Counted from the first letter of the stretch, positions 25,985 to 38,119 are shown. The stretch is DNA of 64,000 nt from Monodelphis domestica (GCF_027887165.1 NC_077228.1:207957979-208021978), one strand, 5' to 3'. Program-made: numbers and translations. The notes: a model not told the origin generated them from the sequence alone.

Positions 25985-26374
25985 GAAATGGATTTGGCCA
26001 CTAATTCATATGGTTTAGTTGACTTGGCAAACTTTTAAAAATGTTAGATTGCTAAGTTAAGGATGGAACATTGAGGAATTGTAACTGCTTTTGGTAAGTA
26101 GGTAAGAGGGAATGCAATTGATATAAAATAATAACTTTCATTGAGCCATACTTCACAGTGCTATAAAAAGTCATACTTTGAATTTGTAGTTTTGTGTTTT
26201 GATTGTAATCTTCCATATATGTTCAAATTCACTGAATTCCACAAATATGCATTAATCATATATCTAGTGAAGGAAGGATAGTATGCTCAGTGCTTATTGG
26301 GGGTATGTGAAAATTTAGTTATGATCTGATGTTTTTGGTTATATTCTGGTAAGGGTCTAAGTCACATTCTTGGT

Positions 26375-26890
26375 CAAGATAACCAGTGTTTATTAAGCAT
26401 CTTTTGTATACTGGGCACTGTGGTAGCATTGGAGGATAGAAAGAAGGGCAAACACTGTCCTCTTCAAGGAGCTCACAATTTAATGGAGGAGATAATATGC
26501 AAATAAATAACTGTGTAGAAACAGTCAATTGTTCCTGATATTGGGTATCATGGTTTCATAAAAGAGATGGTATTTGAGTTGGGCTGTCGAGAATGGATAG
26601 AAATCTAGTAGACTAAGAAGGGAAGGGAAAGTTTTCCAGGCATAAGGAACAGAATGAGCAGAGATGGAAGTAAGCAGATCAAGGGTATATTTGTGGAACA
26701 AAGCATAATTGAGTTTGGTTGAAGTTTAGAATAAGTGTTAGGAAGAATGAGATAAGGCTAAAAAGATAGGATGGTGCTATATTATAGTGGCTATGAATGC
26801 CAGGCAAAGGAGTTTACATTTTACAGAGGAGACAATAGGTAACCAGTTATAGAAAGGATAGATTGGAGATAATCACAGAGAGTAAGTACT
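26375..26890 (+). repeat. Ancient mammal-wide repeat, copy A
   Basis: TATACTGGGCACTGTGGTAG, CTTCAAGGAGCTCACAATTT, then GGGAAAGTTTTCCAGGCATAAGG and AATGCCAGGCAAAGGAG. The family is common in mammals, but I cannot name it with certainty. Confidence 0.6.
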
Positions 26891-26894
26891 AGAA

Positions 26895-27270
26895 AATAGC
26901 AGTTTACAGTGGTTCGTAATTCATGAATTAGAGAAGTGAAAAATGAAGTAACTCATCAGACCACATCTGGAGTATTGTGCTCAGTTTGGGGCATTATTAT
27001 TTTGGAAATAATGTTGGCAAATTGGAATTGGAATATGAAAATTGGAATAAGGGCAACATGATCACTATCTCTTAAGGATTCTATGGGACCCTTGTATGGA
27101 AAAGAGGTTAGATTTGTTTTCTTTGTTCCCAGAGAACTGAACCAAGAACAGTATTGTTTCCATTCCTAGGAGGAGGATGTTGCAAAGGCTGTTTAAGCCT
27201 TGATGTAAGAAATATCTAAAAATTGAATAGGCTGCTTTAGGAGATTATAATATGCATTTATATGTAAAGT
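26895..27270 (+). repeat. L3/CR1 LINE 3' region
   Basis: AGACCACATCTGGAGTATTG, GGGCAACATGATCACTATC and TTAAGCCTTGATGTAAGAAA are diagnostic of CR1/L3. Confidence 0.7.
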
Positions 27271-27545
27271 TTGCAGAGTGCTTTTTTCCCTGTGAGATTA
27301 TATATACATGTATGTATGTATATATTTAGATGAGGAAACTGAGGTCCTGTGATGGCAAGCAAAGTCACAGTAAATATAAAGCATGATTTGAACCCAGTTA
27401 ATAATAGTAATATTAACTAAAATTTCTATAGCACCTGATAAATGCCAGGCACTGTTAAATTTCATTTACAGTTATCTCATTTGAATCCCAAAGACAAATC
27501 TTGGAGGTAGATGCTCCTTATTCCAAACATCAAGTTCTCTTTACC
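27270..27545. repeat. MIR/THER-type SINE fragments
   Basis: GATGAGGAAACTGAGGTCC and GTTATCTCATTTGAATCCC, from two overlapping CORE-SINE remnants. Confidence 0.55.
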
Positions 27546-27719
27546 TTTACCTGTACTTGAAGCCTAGACTAAAAGACTCCCCTCTTCCCCCACCCCCATG
27601 AATTGGAGATGGTTCCTATTAAGATTAGAGGTTAGATTAGATTACCTGAATCTTTAGGTTCATTTCTTTTTTTATTTTATCTGGGGATGGAGTGGGAGAT
27701 TGTCACTGAAATTGCAGAT

Positions 27720-28850
27720 TATGGAAGAATTTGTAGAAGAGATTTGAGTTGGGCAGTCATGGATGGATAGAAATCAAAGAAGGGAAGGAAAGCTTTTTAG
27801 GCAGAGGAAATAGAATGAGCAGAGACATGGAGGCAAGGAAATTGAGGGTATTTTTGGAACAGAGTATAATTGAGTTTGGCTGAAGATTACAATAAGTATA
27901 AGGAAGAATGAAATAAGGCTGGAGAGGTGGTAGGATAGTGCCATATTGTGGTACCTTTAAATGCCAGGCAAAGGAGTTTGAATTTTATTCAGGAGACAGT
28001 AAGGAACCACTTAAAAGTTTTTGAAGAGAGAAATGAAGTGATCAGGTGTGAGGAGAATCCGGAAGTGGTGTGAAGAATGGATTAGTGTGGGGAATGGCTG
28101 AACAAATTGTGGTATATGTTGGTGATGGGATACTATTGTGCTCAAAGGAATCATAAAGTGGAGGAATTCCATGGAGACTGGAACAACCTCCAGGAAGTGA
28201 TGCAGAGAGAAAGGAGCAGGACCAGGAAAACATTGTATACAGAGACTGATACACTGTGGTACAATCGAATGTAATGGACTTCTCCATTAGTGGCAATGCA
28301 GTGATCCTGAACAATCTGCAGGGATCTAAAAAACACTATCCACAAGCAGAGGATAAACTGTGGGAGTAAAAACACCGATGAAAAGCAACTGCTTGACTAC
28401 AGGGGTTGAGGGGATATGACTGAGGAGAGACTCTAAATGAACACCCTAATGCAAATACCAACAACATGGACATGGGTTTGAATCAAGAACACATGTGATA
28501 ACCCAGTGGAATTGCACATTGGCTATGGGAGAGGTGGTGGGAGGGAGGGGAGGGAAGAAAAGAAAATGATCTTTGTTTCCAATGAATAATATTTGGAAAT
28601 GACCAAATAAAATAATGTTAAAAAATAAAATAAAATACCCCCCCACCCACCCCCAATGGATTAATGTGGAGAATGGAAGAACTGAATGAAAAGACAGTGT
28701 ACATATAGGTAGATAAGAATAGAGAGGTTAAGGCTAGGGAAGATATTGTGGAAACAGAGTTGACAAGTTTTGGCAATTGATATGAGAGGGGATGTAAGTA
28801 TCAAAGATAACAGTAACACCAGATTTGAAACCTGGGGAACAGGGTGAATA
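27720..28850 (+). repeat. Ancient mammal-wide repeat, copy B
   Basis: Repeats the copy A text about 1.2 kb downstream (GGGAAGGAAAGCTTTTTAGGC, AATGCCAGGCAAAGGAG). It continues after a LINE-1 insertion with GGAAACAGAGTTGACAAG and CCTGGGGAACAGGG. Confidence 0.6.
28076..28669 (+). mobile_element. 5'-truncated LINE-1, sense, with target duplication
   Basis: The 3' end of a marsupial LINE-1 (GGAATGGCTGAACAAATTGT ... ATTTGGAAATGACC, A-rich tail and a C run) inserted in copy B. The duplication is AATGGATTAGTGTGG / AATGGATTAATGTGG. Confidence 0.9.
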
Positions 28851-28894
28851 GTGGTGCTGCTCACATACCTGTGCCTTCTAAACTTTTTCTCTCA

Positions 28895-29400
28895 GGTGGT
28901 ACAGGACTAGACCTGGCATTAAAAAGACCTAAATTTGAATTCTGCTTCAGACCCTTACTACTAGTTTGCGTGATATTGGCAAGTCATTTGATCTCTGTCA
29001 ATTATAGTTTCTGTATAATTAGAAAATTTGGATTCAATTCCATCTCCCAGAATTCTTTTCTTGTTCCAAGAATCCTTTTTCCTTTGTTCACATTTGTGTT
29101 TGTTACCCGTGTATATAATTTTGTGGCTTTGCCCTCTTGCTCCCCTTTTCCCCCCTCCCTTCCCCCCACATGCACAGCTGGGAAGGCTGGTTTCATTCTT
29201 TTTGCTTCAAGTTAATTTTAATAAACTTTATAAACATAATACTTGGAGTGTTTTGGATTAATTTTAAAATCTACATTTTTTCATCTCTAGAATGGGGGTA
29301 ATAGCACCTATCTAGTTTTTGAATGGGCCAAGTGAGGTAAGGCATAAAGTATTTTGCAGACTAAAAGCACTATATAAATACTAGTTATTATTATTAGTGC
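28895..29400 (+). repeat. MIR-type SINE interrupted by about 230 bp
   Basis: The head is at 28905-29045 (AGACCTGGCATTAAAAAGACC). The tail is at 29280-29400 (AATGGGGGTAATAGCACC...AAGCACTATATAAATAC). The intervening 29046-29275 is unassigned. Confidence 0.6.
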
Positions 29401-29599
29401 TTGTACAATTAAGTAACAATTTGTCAGGTCTAAGTAGAAATGTGGATATGGATTCTGTGTAATGAGATAAAACTACACTAAATTATCTTTAATGTCTAGG
29501 AACTTATTTCCCAATTTAGAACCCTAGTAAAATTTTCAGTTTTACAGAAGAAGAAAAAACAACCAAGAGCCCTGGTATATACTGCTCTAGTAAGGAGAG

Positions 29600-29890
29600 A
29601 ATCATTTTGAGGAATTAGTTTAATAGAGCGAGGACAAGGACTGGGAAGACCAGATAACTTCTTCAAGCATTTGAAATGGCTATTAGGTGGAATAGAGATT
29701 AGATTAGTTCTACTTAGCTTCTGGAAGCAGAATTAGAAACCATGGGTAAAAGTGTTAAGAGTTGTCTAAAAGTAAATGTCTTATTTCAGGAAGTTATTCT
29801 ATTTTTCTTTGGAGGTCTTTTAAGCAAATGTTGATGAGTACTTGTTAAGGCTTTATAGTAAGGATTCTTTTTTTGAATATTGATTGGACT
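29600..29890 (+). repeat. L3/CR1 LINE 3' end
   Basis: GAGATTAGATTAGTTCTAC, GTTGTCTAAAAGTAAATG and TTGGAGGTCTTTTAAGCAAATG are collinear with the CR1/L3 3' end. Confidence 0.65.
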
Positions 29891-31142
29891 AGATAAGGAA
29901 TAGGCAAACTTTTTGTGTGTAAAGGGCCAGAAAGCAAATGTTTTAGGTTTTGTGGGCTGAGGCAAAATGGAAGATAAAAATTTTCTCTTGATAAAATTCA
30001 AAGTATTATAATGTAATCTTTTGTAATAGAGGTCTATGAATGAAAAGAATGGAATTCTTTTTTGGGTGATATTTTTTTTAATTGGTGGTTCAAAGTTAGT
30101 GTTCCCCTATCATCATTGCTAATGTTCATCTGTTAATGCTGGTCTGTAATGTGATTTTATGTATTTTTGTCATTAAATATCTTTTCACACAAATAAGTAC
30201 TGCCAAAAATTGTTATCAGTCCACAAGCACATAATTTTAATAAAACATATTTATTGCTTAGAAAGCATTTATAAAATCCTTTTAGATTTTTCTCTAGATA
30301 TTTGCCTTTTAGCATGCCATTATATTTATCTATTAATCACTTTCATTTGAAGATTAAGTGGAAGCTACTCAGTTACACAGTTTTGAAACAGAAATTTCTG
30401 TTGCACTTGAATCAAGGTCTGAAATGCTTCTAGAACTGTAGTTTGAGCTCAGGAAAACAGGTATGCTGCATATTTCTGTAGGAATGGCAATCCTGCTTCT
30501 TATTTTAACTTTTGACAGGACAGAAAGAATACAAAGCAGCTTGACATTATTTGTGATTCAGACGTTAGTTGTTGAAATACTTTACCAGTGTAAAATTTTC
30601 ATTTAAGTGCTATTTTGCTTTGTAATTTTACTTTAACTTAATTAATATTATCAAGTCTTAGCAAAGGCTTATTTCCAGAGCCATTCTGTGTTTAATAATG
30701 GTGATTGAGAGTAGTTTTTCTCTCACAGAAAAATTTCATCTTTGGGCCTGAACATAAAAAATTGTAATATCTTTTATCTTTTTTTGTTTTGACATGATGG
30801 GTATGTACTAGTAATTTTAAAATATGTCATTGTACAGAGATTCTTGTGGCATTTGAAATACATTTTTGTGAAATTCCCATATACTTGAGAATAACTGCAT
30901 CACCATAATTTGTAGTCTCACTGTTATTTATAATAAACTGAGAAGAGGTGCAAAGAGATGAGGCCACTACATGTGACTTTCTGTCCTAAGTACTCAACTC
31001 TATGGAAAGCAACCATAGAGGGTAGGTAAACAAATGAGTGTGATTGTATTCCAAGAAAACTTTAAAATGTAAAATCATTACAAAAACAGGTAGCCAGCAG
31101 GATTTGTCCCAGGGGACATAGTTTATTGACCCTGAACTAGGT
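29887..31142 (+). mobile_element. hAT-Charlie-type DNA transposon, about 1.24 kb
   Basis: Left end AATAGGCAAACTTTTTGTG then AAAGGGCCAGAAAGCAAATG; right end GTTTATTGACCCTG. The ends match a well-known mammalian Charlie-type terminus. An imperfect 8-bp duplication GACTAGAT / AACTAGGT (29887-29894, 31135-31142) fits hAT insertion. The interior is longer than the usual non-autonomous copies but has no long open frame. Confidence 0.7.
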
Positions 31143-31144
31143 AG

Positions 31145-32085
31145 TTAGACTCTGGGGTCTATTCTACCTGTACTTTTATTCTTTGAAGTGGTTTTATGGG
31201 AAAATGTAATAAGCTTGGTTTTGGAAATTTTATATTTGAGATGACAATGAACCTGTCAGATAAAGATGACTTGAAAGCAGCCAGATTTGTGTGTATTTTG
31301 GATCTCAGAAGAGAAGACAAGACTGAACATAAAGTTTAAGGTGGCTTTTACATAGAGATAGATAGTAGCTCAGTCTGGGGGCAGAGAGATTTAAATTTAG
31401 TGAAGTACCCAGTTTGTGTTTTTTTTTTTACCAGTTAAGAATAATTGATTCATGAACTCAGCAACTTTTGTTGCTGGCTTAATTCAGCTTCTACATCACA
31501 ATCTTGGTAAACATGCATCATTTGGACCAAATTCCACTTTCAGCTGCTTGAGGCAGCATTTTTTCCCCCTGAAGTCTATGGGAGTGGAAATGAAAGGGCA
31601 GATAGATCTGAGCCTATTGGAAGATTTGCTGACTCAATTTTGGAGTATAATTTGATTTTAAGAGATAAGAGAGAACAAAGTCAGGATAATTGATTGTTAT
31701 CTAATCCAGACATCATATTTGATGCCTGTAAGTTAATTTTATTGTGGTTAAAAACTGGATAATTAGCTTTGGGGAAGTAATAGTAATAGCCTTGTTGTTA
31801 ACATTATTGAGGTTTGCAACTGTAACTTTTTTTGCAACAACCTCTGAATTAAGCAGTTATGTTTTGAAAGTTCACAATTTGAAATCTTTGGCATTTAGAA
31901 TTCAAGGGAAATCTTTTAATTTTTTAAAAAGCTCTGTTCTTGGCCATCATTTCTTTGACATTTCATGTATTTCTATTTGTTCAATTGCCACCTGAACAGA
32001 CAACTTCTAAATCTGTAACTTCAGCCTAGACTAGTTCTTTGAGTCTTGTGTCTCAAATTTCCAACAATTTATTGTCCATCTCTAC
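31145..32085. other. Intron 2 segment, unassigned
   Basis: No repeat recognised with confidence and no gene signature. Confidence 0.35.
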
Positions 32086-32089
32086 CTAT

Positions 32090-32420
32090 TGACATCTCCA
32101 TCAGCATTTGCAGCATTTGTAAGACTGAACGTTGACTCTACCACTCCTCACTCTCACATCCAATCAAATCCCAGAGCTTATCAGTTCACCTTACCTTCTC
32201 CTTTTTTGTTTCCATTACCTCTTCCTGATTCTTGTAATTTACTTTTGGTCCTTTCTACTGGTAGTCCTTATTGTTTTCAGTATATCCTTCATTTGACTAA
32301 GTGATTAATTTTTCTGATGTCATCACTTTCTTGAGTTCTACTACTGTGTTTTCATCTTTATGTCCTTAGAACCCAGCACAGTATCTTGTTGTACTTAATG
32401 TTTGTTGAATTTGATCACAA
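32090..32420 (+). repeat. L2 LINE fragment
   Basis: CACATCCAATCAAATCCCAGAG... and TAGAACCCAGCACAGTATCTTG, L2 ORF2 and tail text. Confidence 0.55.
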
Positions 32421-32577
32421 ATAGTGTATGATGCAATTTCATTTATTTGTTATAAACCAGATAGGAGGAACAGTTATCTTCAGGGTAGTCTTGTTCAAAA
32501 CTTTCTGCTTTGTTCTTTGTTCTTTTGGACTTTGACAGTCCTGTTGTCTATCTTATACTTGGTACAAGATTTCCAGA

Positions 32578-32850
32578 GGCAGTTGTGGCACAGCAGATAG
32601 AGAGCTGGGCCTGGAATCAGGAAGAACTTGCCTTCAAATATGAACTGATATGCTTATTAGCTCTGTGATCTGGACAAATCATTTAGCGTCTATTTGCTTC
32701 ATTTCCTCAAATTTAAAATGGGGATAATAATATCTGCCTTCTAAGGTTATTGTGAGGATTAAATGAGACTTTTAAAAAACGTGCTTAACAAGTACCTGAC
32801 ACATAGTAGGTGCTTAATAAAAATTGTTTGATTGATTCATCATTCTAGTC
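32578..32850 (+). mobile_element. THER/MIR-type SINE, near full length
   Basis: A tRNA-like head (GGCAGTTGTGGCACAGCAGA), core (GGGGATAATAATATCTGCC) and L2-like tail (CACATAGTAGGTGCTTAATA) in order. Confidence 0.75.
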
Positions 32851-33267
32851 ATCAGATGTTATAATTGGAAGGAACCTTAGAGAACATCTAGTACAGTGGA
32901 AGTTGAATCAGTACAGATAAAATTTTGTTTGCTTACTTAAATCCTATTTAGTAAATCTTATATTAGGAATTGCTACTAAAAGAAGAAAGCTTTGGTACCT
33001 TTTTGTACTCTTAAAGGCTTACTGGCATTCTTTATTTTTAATGTTGAGAGATCTGTTTTAGAAAAATACTTAGATTCCTTATATAAAGTACAAAAGTGAT
33101 GTCAGTATAGGTCATCTGTGGTAAAGTGTTACATATCTTTATTTCTTCCTCTCCAAGTAGTCAACATATGTTTACTTTGATTTAATTTTACAATTGACAA
33201 TAAGCAGAGATTTTTAAGCTTTAGTAATGTACTTGAATTTATACTTACATTGATCTTGGGGCCATCA

Positions 33268-33500
33268 TTTACGAGGTAAATTAAAAAAAAAACCCTTACC
33301 TTCCATCTTAGAATCAATACTGGGTATTGGTTCTAGGGCAGAAGAGTGGTAAGGACTAGGCAATGGGGATTAAGGGACTTGCCAAGGATCACACAGCTAG
33401 GAAGTGTCTGAGGTCAAATTTGAACCCAGGACCTCCTGTCTCCTGGCCTGGCTCTCAATCCACTGAGCCCCTCAGCTGCCCCTTACAGGGTAAATCTTGA
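33268..33500 (-). mobile_element. tRNA-derived SINE with target duplication
   Basis: Full-length antisense copy between TTACGAGGTAAATTA and TTACAGGGTAAATCT. Confidence 0.88.
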
Positions 33501-33569
33501 TTGTTTAGAATTTCATTTATTGTTTTGGAACTTTGTTACATTTGAACAATAGTTTTAAAAAAGTAGTCA

Positions 33570-34530
33570 GATATTAGATATATACCAAGAAAGACAGAGA
33601 GAGGCCCCTATATGTATGAAAATAGTCTCTTTTGTAGTTAAAAAAAACTGGAAACAAAGTTAGATGTTCCATTGATTTGGAATTTATGATATATGAATCA
33701 ATTTAATGTAAATCAAAACAATATATCATACCATAAAAAAATAGTAGAGTGAAAAGGAAGTACTGTCTCAGAGTGAAGTAAACAGAGCCAAGAGTACAGT
33801 ATACATAATGGCTCCAGGAATATAAATATAATTGATGCTGAGGAGGGGCTTCAGAAAGACAAATAAATACAGTATTGCTAGAGTTGTGAATTAGTTACAT
33901 TATTGTTGGAACTGTGAATTAGACCAAGTGAGGTGGAATGATGCTAAAAAGTGACTTAAAATGGCCATGCCCAGGGATTTGGCTAGTGAGGAGGTCAAAG
34001 ACAGGGTATAACAAAGATCCCACATATGTCAAAATATTCATAGCAGCACTTACCATAGTGGAGAATTGAAAACAGAGGATTGCTAAAACAAATGGTGGTA
34101 ATTGGATATAACAGAAAATTGATACACAATAAGAAATGCTGAGTATGAAGAATTCAGAAAAGTGTGAGAAGACATGAATTTGGTGCAGAATGAAATAAGC
34201 AGAAACAAGAAAATAATATCCAACAATGACTGGCAATGTAAATGGAAAGAACAAAACACACTAAACTGAATACTATGTAATTATAATCATCAAGTGGGAA
34301 GAGATGAGAAATTATGTCTTTGCAGGAGTTTAAGGCTATTGGGGTGGGACAATGCACATGTTGTCAGATTACTGATGTATTGATTAATTTTTTGGAACTG
34401 CTTTTTTCCCCCCTCTGATTTTTTTGTTGGTTCACTGGTTGGGGAAGAGAAAGCCATCCCGTCAGAAATGAAGGAAACAAAAATAATGGTTTAATACAAG
34501 CATAGAAAATAAAATAAAACCAAAAGGCAG
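33570..34530 (+). mobile_element. LINE-1 3' fragments, sense
   Basis: Two LINE-1 3' ends in tandem: GAAGTACTGTCTCAGAGTG...AAACAGAGCCAAGAGTAC, then CAAAATATTCATAGCAGCAC...GCAGAATGAAATAAGCAG. They are among the few sense-strand LINE-1 pieces in the gene. Confidence 0.65.
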
Positions 34531-34674
34531 CCAATTTCAGATTAATTGTAATGTTCTGTATTGGTTCAGAAGAATATGCATATCTCCCTTCTCTTTAGAA
34601 AAACATTTGCTAGTTTCATTCTTTTTGTCTGTTTTTCTTTTTTATGAGGGTATGTTTTCAGCAGGGTGGGAAGG

Positions 34675-34900
34675 GGAGGTTAGAGTGCTAGATTTGGAGT
34701 CAGGAGATCTAAATTCATACTCTTCCTTAGATAACTTATTTGCTGTGTGATATGAATGAGTCACTTAACCTTTTTTTCCCTTCAATTTTAAAAGAAGGAT
34801 AATATTGCCTTCCTTAATGATAATCCGTACTTCATAGGGGTGTTGTGAGAAAAGCCTTTGCAAACTCTAAAGCACTGTAGAAATGTGAGAAGTTGTTTGT
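34675..34900 (+). repeat. MIR-type SINE
   Basis: TAGATTTGGAGTCAGGAGATC...GAGTCACTTAACC. Confidence 0.6.
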
Positions 34901-35205
34901 TTTTGTGTTTTATTTCATCTGCTTTAGTTTATGGATATTATACAAATTGGATGAAACTTTAAAAGTTTGATTATGTAAGTGTGATCCATAATTATTTGAA
35001 AGAGCTTCTACACAGGAGAAACTTAAGTGAATGGAGAGGGCCTGTGATAGGCAATTGGCTGGATTGCAGATCCATTCTGATCAATCAATAAATATATAGA
35101 CATTGCAAATGGATAGGGAACTGGGCCCAGGATAGAGGAAGAGAGTAAGTGGCATTGCATTTGGAAAATTGCTTAATACTTTAGAAAAAACCATGAGCTT
35201 TCTTT

Positions 35206-35407
35206 TTCCTTTTTTTTTTAAACCTCTTACCTTCAGTCTTAGAATCAGTTGTACTGGTTCCAAAGCAGAAGAGCAGTAAGGACTAGGCAATGGGGGTTAA
35301 TTTACTTGACCAGGGTCACACAGCTAGGAAATGTTTGAGGGTACATTTGAACTCAGGACCTCTTGTCTCCACGCCTGGCTCTCAACACACTGAGCCATCT
35401 AGCTGCC
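35206..35407 (-). mobile_element. tRNA-derived SINE
   Basis: Antisense copy from poly(T)-AAACCTCTTACCTTCAG to GCCATCTAGCTGCC. Confidence 0.88.
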
Positions 35408-35409
35408 AA

Positions 35410-36165
35410 TTCGGAGTTTCTTTCTGAAACAAAACTCCATCTTTTTTTTTTTTTGGATACCAATGTATCTATAAATTCTGGAATAATTATAGTTAAAAAG
35501 GTTAACAAAATTGAGAGTTTCCCCAAAGGACAGTGGAATGATTTGTGGCAGGTACAAATTGCTCTGTATTACCAATAATGAATTGTATGAAGTACTAAAA
35601 ACATCGGTCAAAGGGATCTATAACGAAAATAATAATGGGCTAGATGTAGCACGAGGGAGAGATGGTTAGCCCTTATGCTACATTGGTATCCTTGCTGTAT
35701 AAGAAGGATGAGAGGAAAGCCTTCAATATGGTGGATTCCTTTTGAAAATGTATGAGGATATAGACTAGAGCTAAACATAAGAATAAGAAAGAATGGATGG
35801 ACTATGACTACACCTTTGGAGGGAATGTGCATATCGAACAAATCACCAATCCATTTTCCTGGTATTCTGCTGCAAAATAGAAGAATTTGAGATGTGAGTC
35901 TAGATTTTCAGTCAATTAAAAAACAAAGATGTGCAATAAGAATGATAGCATTAAAAGCATTAGGCCTAAGAGCTAGAATCCTGCCATGATAGAGAAGCAA
36001 AGAGTTTTACCTATAACTTTTTGTAAGTAAAAGATAGGGAGGTAAGTATAATACAACAAAAAATGTTCTGAGGAGCAAGCAAGAATTGGTGTGGGGAAGT
36101 GGAAGACAGCAATATATTGTAGAAACCTCTGGAAAGAGAATGAGAAGAACGATAGCAACCCCCCA
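35410..36165. other. Unassigned LINE-like segment
   Basis: Text around 35690-35880 (AAGCCTTCAATATGGTGG, GGATGGACTATGACTACACC) has the look of a retroelement open frame, possibly RTE. The frames are broken and I cannot assign a family. Confidence 0.3.
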
Positions 36166-36241
36166 ACCCCTTACCCTCTGGTTTTTCCTTCCTTCCCCAC
36201 TAGTTATACTGATTTTCTTGGCATTATCCTTAAAAAGCGTA

Positions 36242-36440
36242 GGAGCAACTAGACAGCTTAGTGGATAGAGAGCCAGGTGGGAGAGAAGGTCCTGAGTAGA
36301 AACCTGGCCTCCCACACTTTTTAACTGTGTGTCTTCAGCAAGTCACTTAATCCCAGTTGCCTAGCCCTTACCATTCTTGGACCTTAGAATGGATACTTAG
36401 TTTCCATTCTAAGATAGAAGGTAAGGGTTTTTTTTTTTAA
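36242..36440 (+). mobile_element. tRNA-derived SINE, sense
   Basis: Diverged copy: GCTTAGTGGATAGAGAGCC...CAAGTCACTTAATCCCAG...AAGGTAAGGGTTTTTT. Confidence 0.82.
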
Positions 36441-36799
36441 GACCTTAAACAATCTAGAATACCTGAGTAAATTAAATAAGATAAAATTTAATAGAGATCC
36501 TTGTTAAGACTTATCTTTGTATTACCTTTGCAAGGCTCTTCTGCCTTGGAACTTATTCTTGGTATTGTTTCTAAAATAAGATATGGGTGTTTGTTTTTTT
36601 TAAAGGATAGTCTAGAAACTTTTTTTTATGCATTAAAATTAGAAGTAGACCGTTTTGGAATTTTTAAGACTTCCAGATGTCTGATTAATAATTTTAGGGG
36701 GGAAATCTTGTAAAACCCTGGAGAGAATTTGCAAAATCCTTTCAAGCTCTTCTAGAAATTACTGTGAATTTATTGTCTCTACTTCCCTTTGTTGTCTCT

Positions 36800-37520
36800 T
36801 ATTCCCTTTAAAGGTAATCTGATTTCCAACCTTATTTACTGAAATTGCTTTTTTCAAAGTTACCATTAGTCTCTTAAATTGCTGAATCTGGTGTCTTCTC
36901 AATCTTAACCATTGACCTCTTTGTAGCATTTGATACTGTTGATTATCCTTTCTTGGATATTCTCTCCTCTTGGTTTTTGTGATGCTCTTTTCTCCTAGGT
37001 CTTCTACCTGTCTGACTCTTCTTTCTCAGTGTTCTTTGTTGGTTCATCATACATTTCACATCCTATAACTCTTGAGTGTACCCCAAGACTATCTTAGACC
37101 TTCTTTTATTCTTTCTACATTCTCTTTTGTTGAGCTCTCATCAGTTCTGAAGGATTTTAATTGTCACTTTTCTTGCAGATGATGCCCATATGTACCTAAA
37201 TCTTAAGTTTCTTTTAAGTTTTTGGGCTCCAGACACTCTCCAAATACCTTTAGATTTTCAAACTGGAAATTCTCGGGGCATCTCAAACACAGACTGTCTA
37301 AAACCGAACTCATTATCTTTTCTCCTAAACTCAGTCCCCTTCCAGACTTTACTATTTCATTTAAGGACATCTTTCTGTCACCTAGAATTGTTACCATGGA
37401 ATTATATCTGGTTCTTTCCTTTCCCTCTCTTCATAAATTCAATGATCAAATCTTCTTGTTTCTATTCCCCTTTTATCCATCACTTTCCCTTTATTTACCA
37501 GACCATTACCCTAGTTCAGT
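36800..37520 (+). repeat. L2 LINE, ORF2 reverse-transcriptase part
   Basis: AACCATTGACCTCTTTGTAGC, GATACTGTTGATTATCC, TTCAGTGTTCTTTGTTGG-like text and AAAACCGAACTCATTATC are collinear L2 text. The conserved GTGTACCCCAAGACT (about 37076) encodes part of the catalytic region. Frames at 37190-37558 are fragments. Confidence 0.75.
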
Positions 37521-37524
37521 CAAG

Positions 37525-37665
37525 TCAAATTAACAAACATTTACTTAGCAATTATTAAGGCACTGTGCTAAACCCTGGGAATAAATACAAATAGAAGCAG
37601 AAAGACAATCCCTGCCCACAAGGAGTTTTTATATTGTAATGGGAGAAGACATTAAGACATACTTA
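37525..37665 (+). repeat. Ancient mammal-wide repeat fragment
   Basis: GGCACTGTGCTAAACCCTGG...CAATCCCTGCCCACAAGGAG, same family as copy A; it is followed by the GGT array. Confidence 0.55.
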
Positions 37666-37683
37666 AGAGGAAGTTGGGTAGAA

Positions 37684-37762
37684 GGTGGTGGTGGTGGTGG
37701 TGGTGGTGGTGGTGGTGGTGGTGGTGGTGGTGGTGGTGGTGGTGGTGGTGGTGGTGGTGGTG
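37684..37762 (+). repeat. (GGT)26 microsatellite
   Basis: An uninterrupted GGT run of 79 bases ending at TGATGAATAC. It is purer and longer than any other simple repeat in the window. Confidence 0.97.
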
Positions 37763-38004
37763 ATGAATACACCTTGGAGAGGGCTTAATAGATAAAGTCC
37801 TATCTTGGAATCTGATTTGGAGAGAAATGAAGATAGGTTGCCCTAAATCTCTTCTTTAAAATAGAGGTTCTGGGAGGATCTAAGCAATTAGAAGAAGCTC
37901 TGATGTAGAAGATGCTACCAATGTAAGAAGTAGTCCAGGGGTGGAGTGAATTTCCAGGAGTATTAATCTCATCATCATCTTATAAATGACTTATTTACAT
38001 ACAT

Positions 38005-38115
38005 GTCTCACCATGAATGTAAACTCCTTGAAATCAGGAACAGTTTTAGTTTTGACTCTGTATTCTCATTGCTTAGCATAGTATCTGGCAAACAGCAGAT
38101 GCTTACTAAATAATT
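38005..38115 (+). repeat. L2 LINE 3' end
   Basis: TGTAAACTCCTTGAAATCAGG...GCATAGTATCTGGCAAACAG. Confidence 0.65.
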
Positions 38116-38119
38116 GTTG

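Noticed and set aside
37684..37762. CRISPR-like or coding poly-amino-acid repeat
   Set aside because: It is a pure trinucleotide microsatellite without spacers, in an intron.
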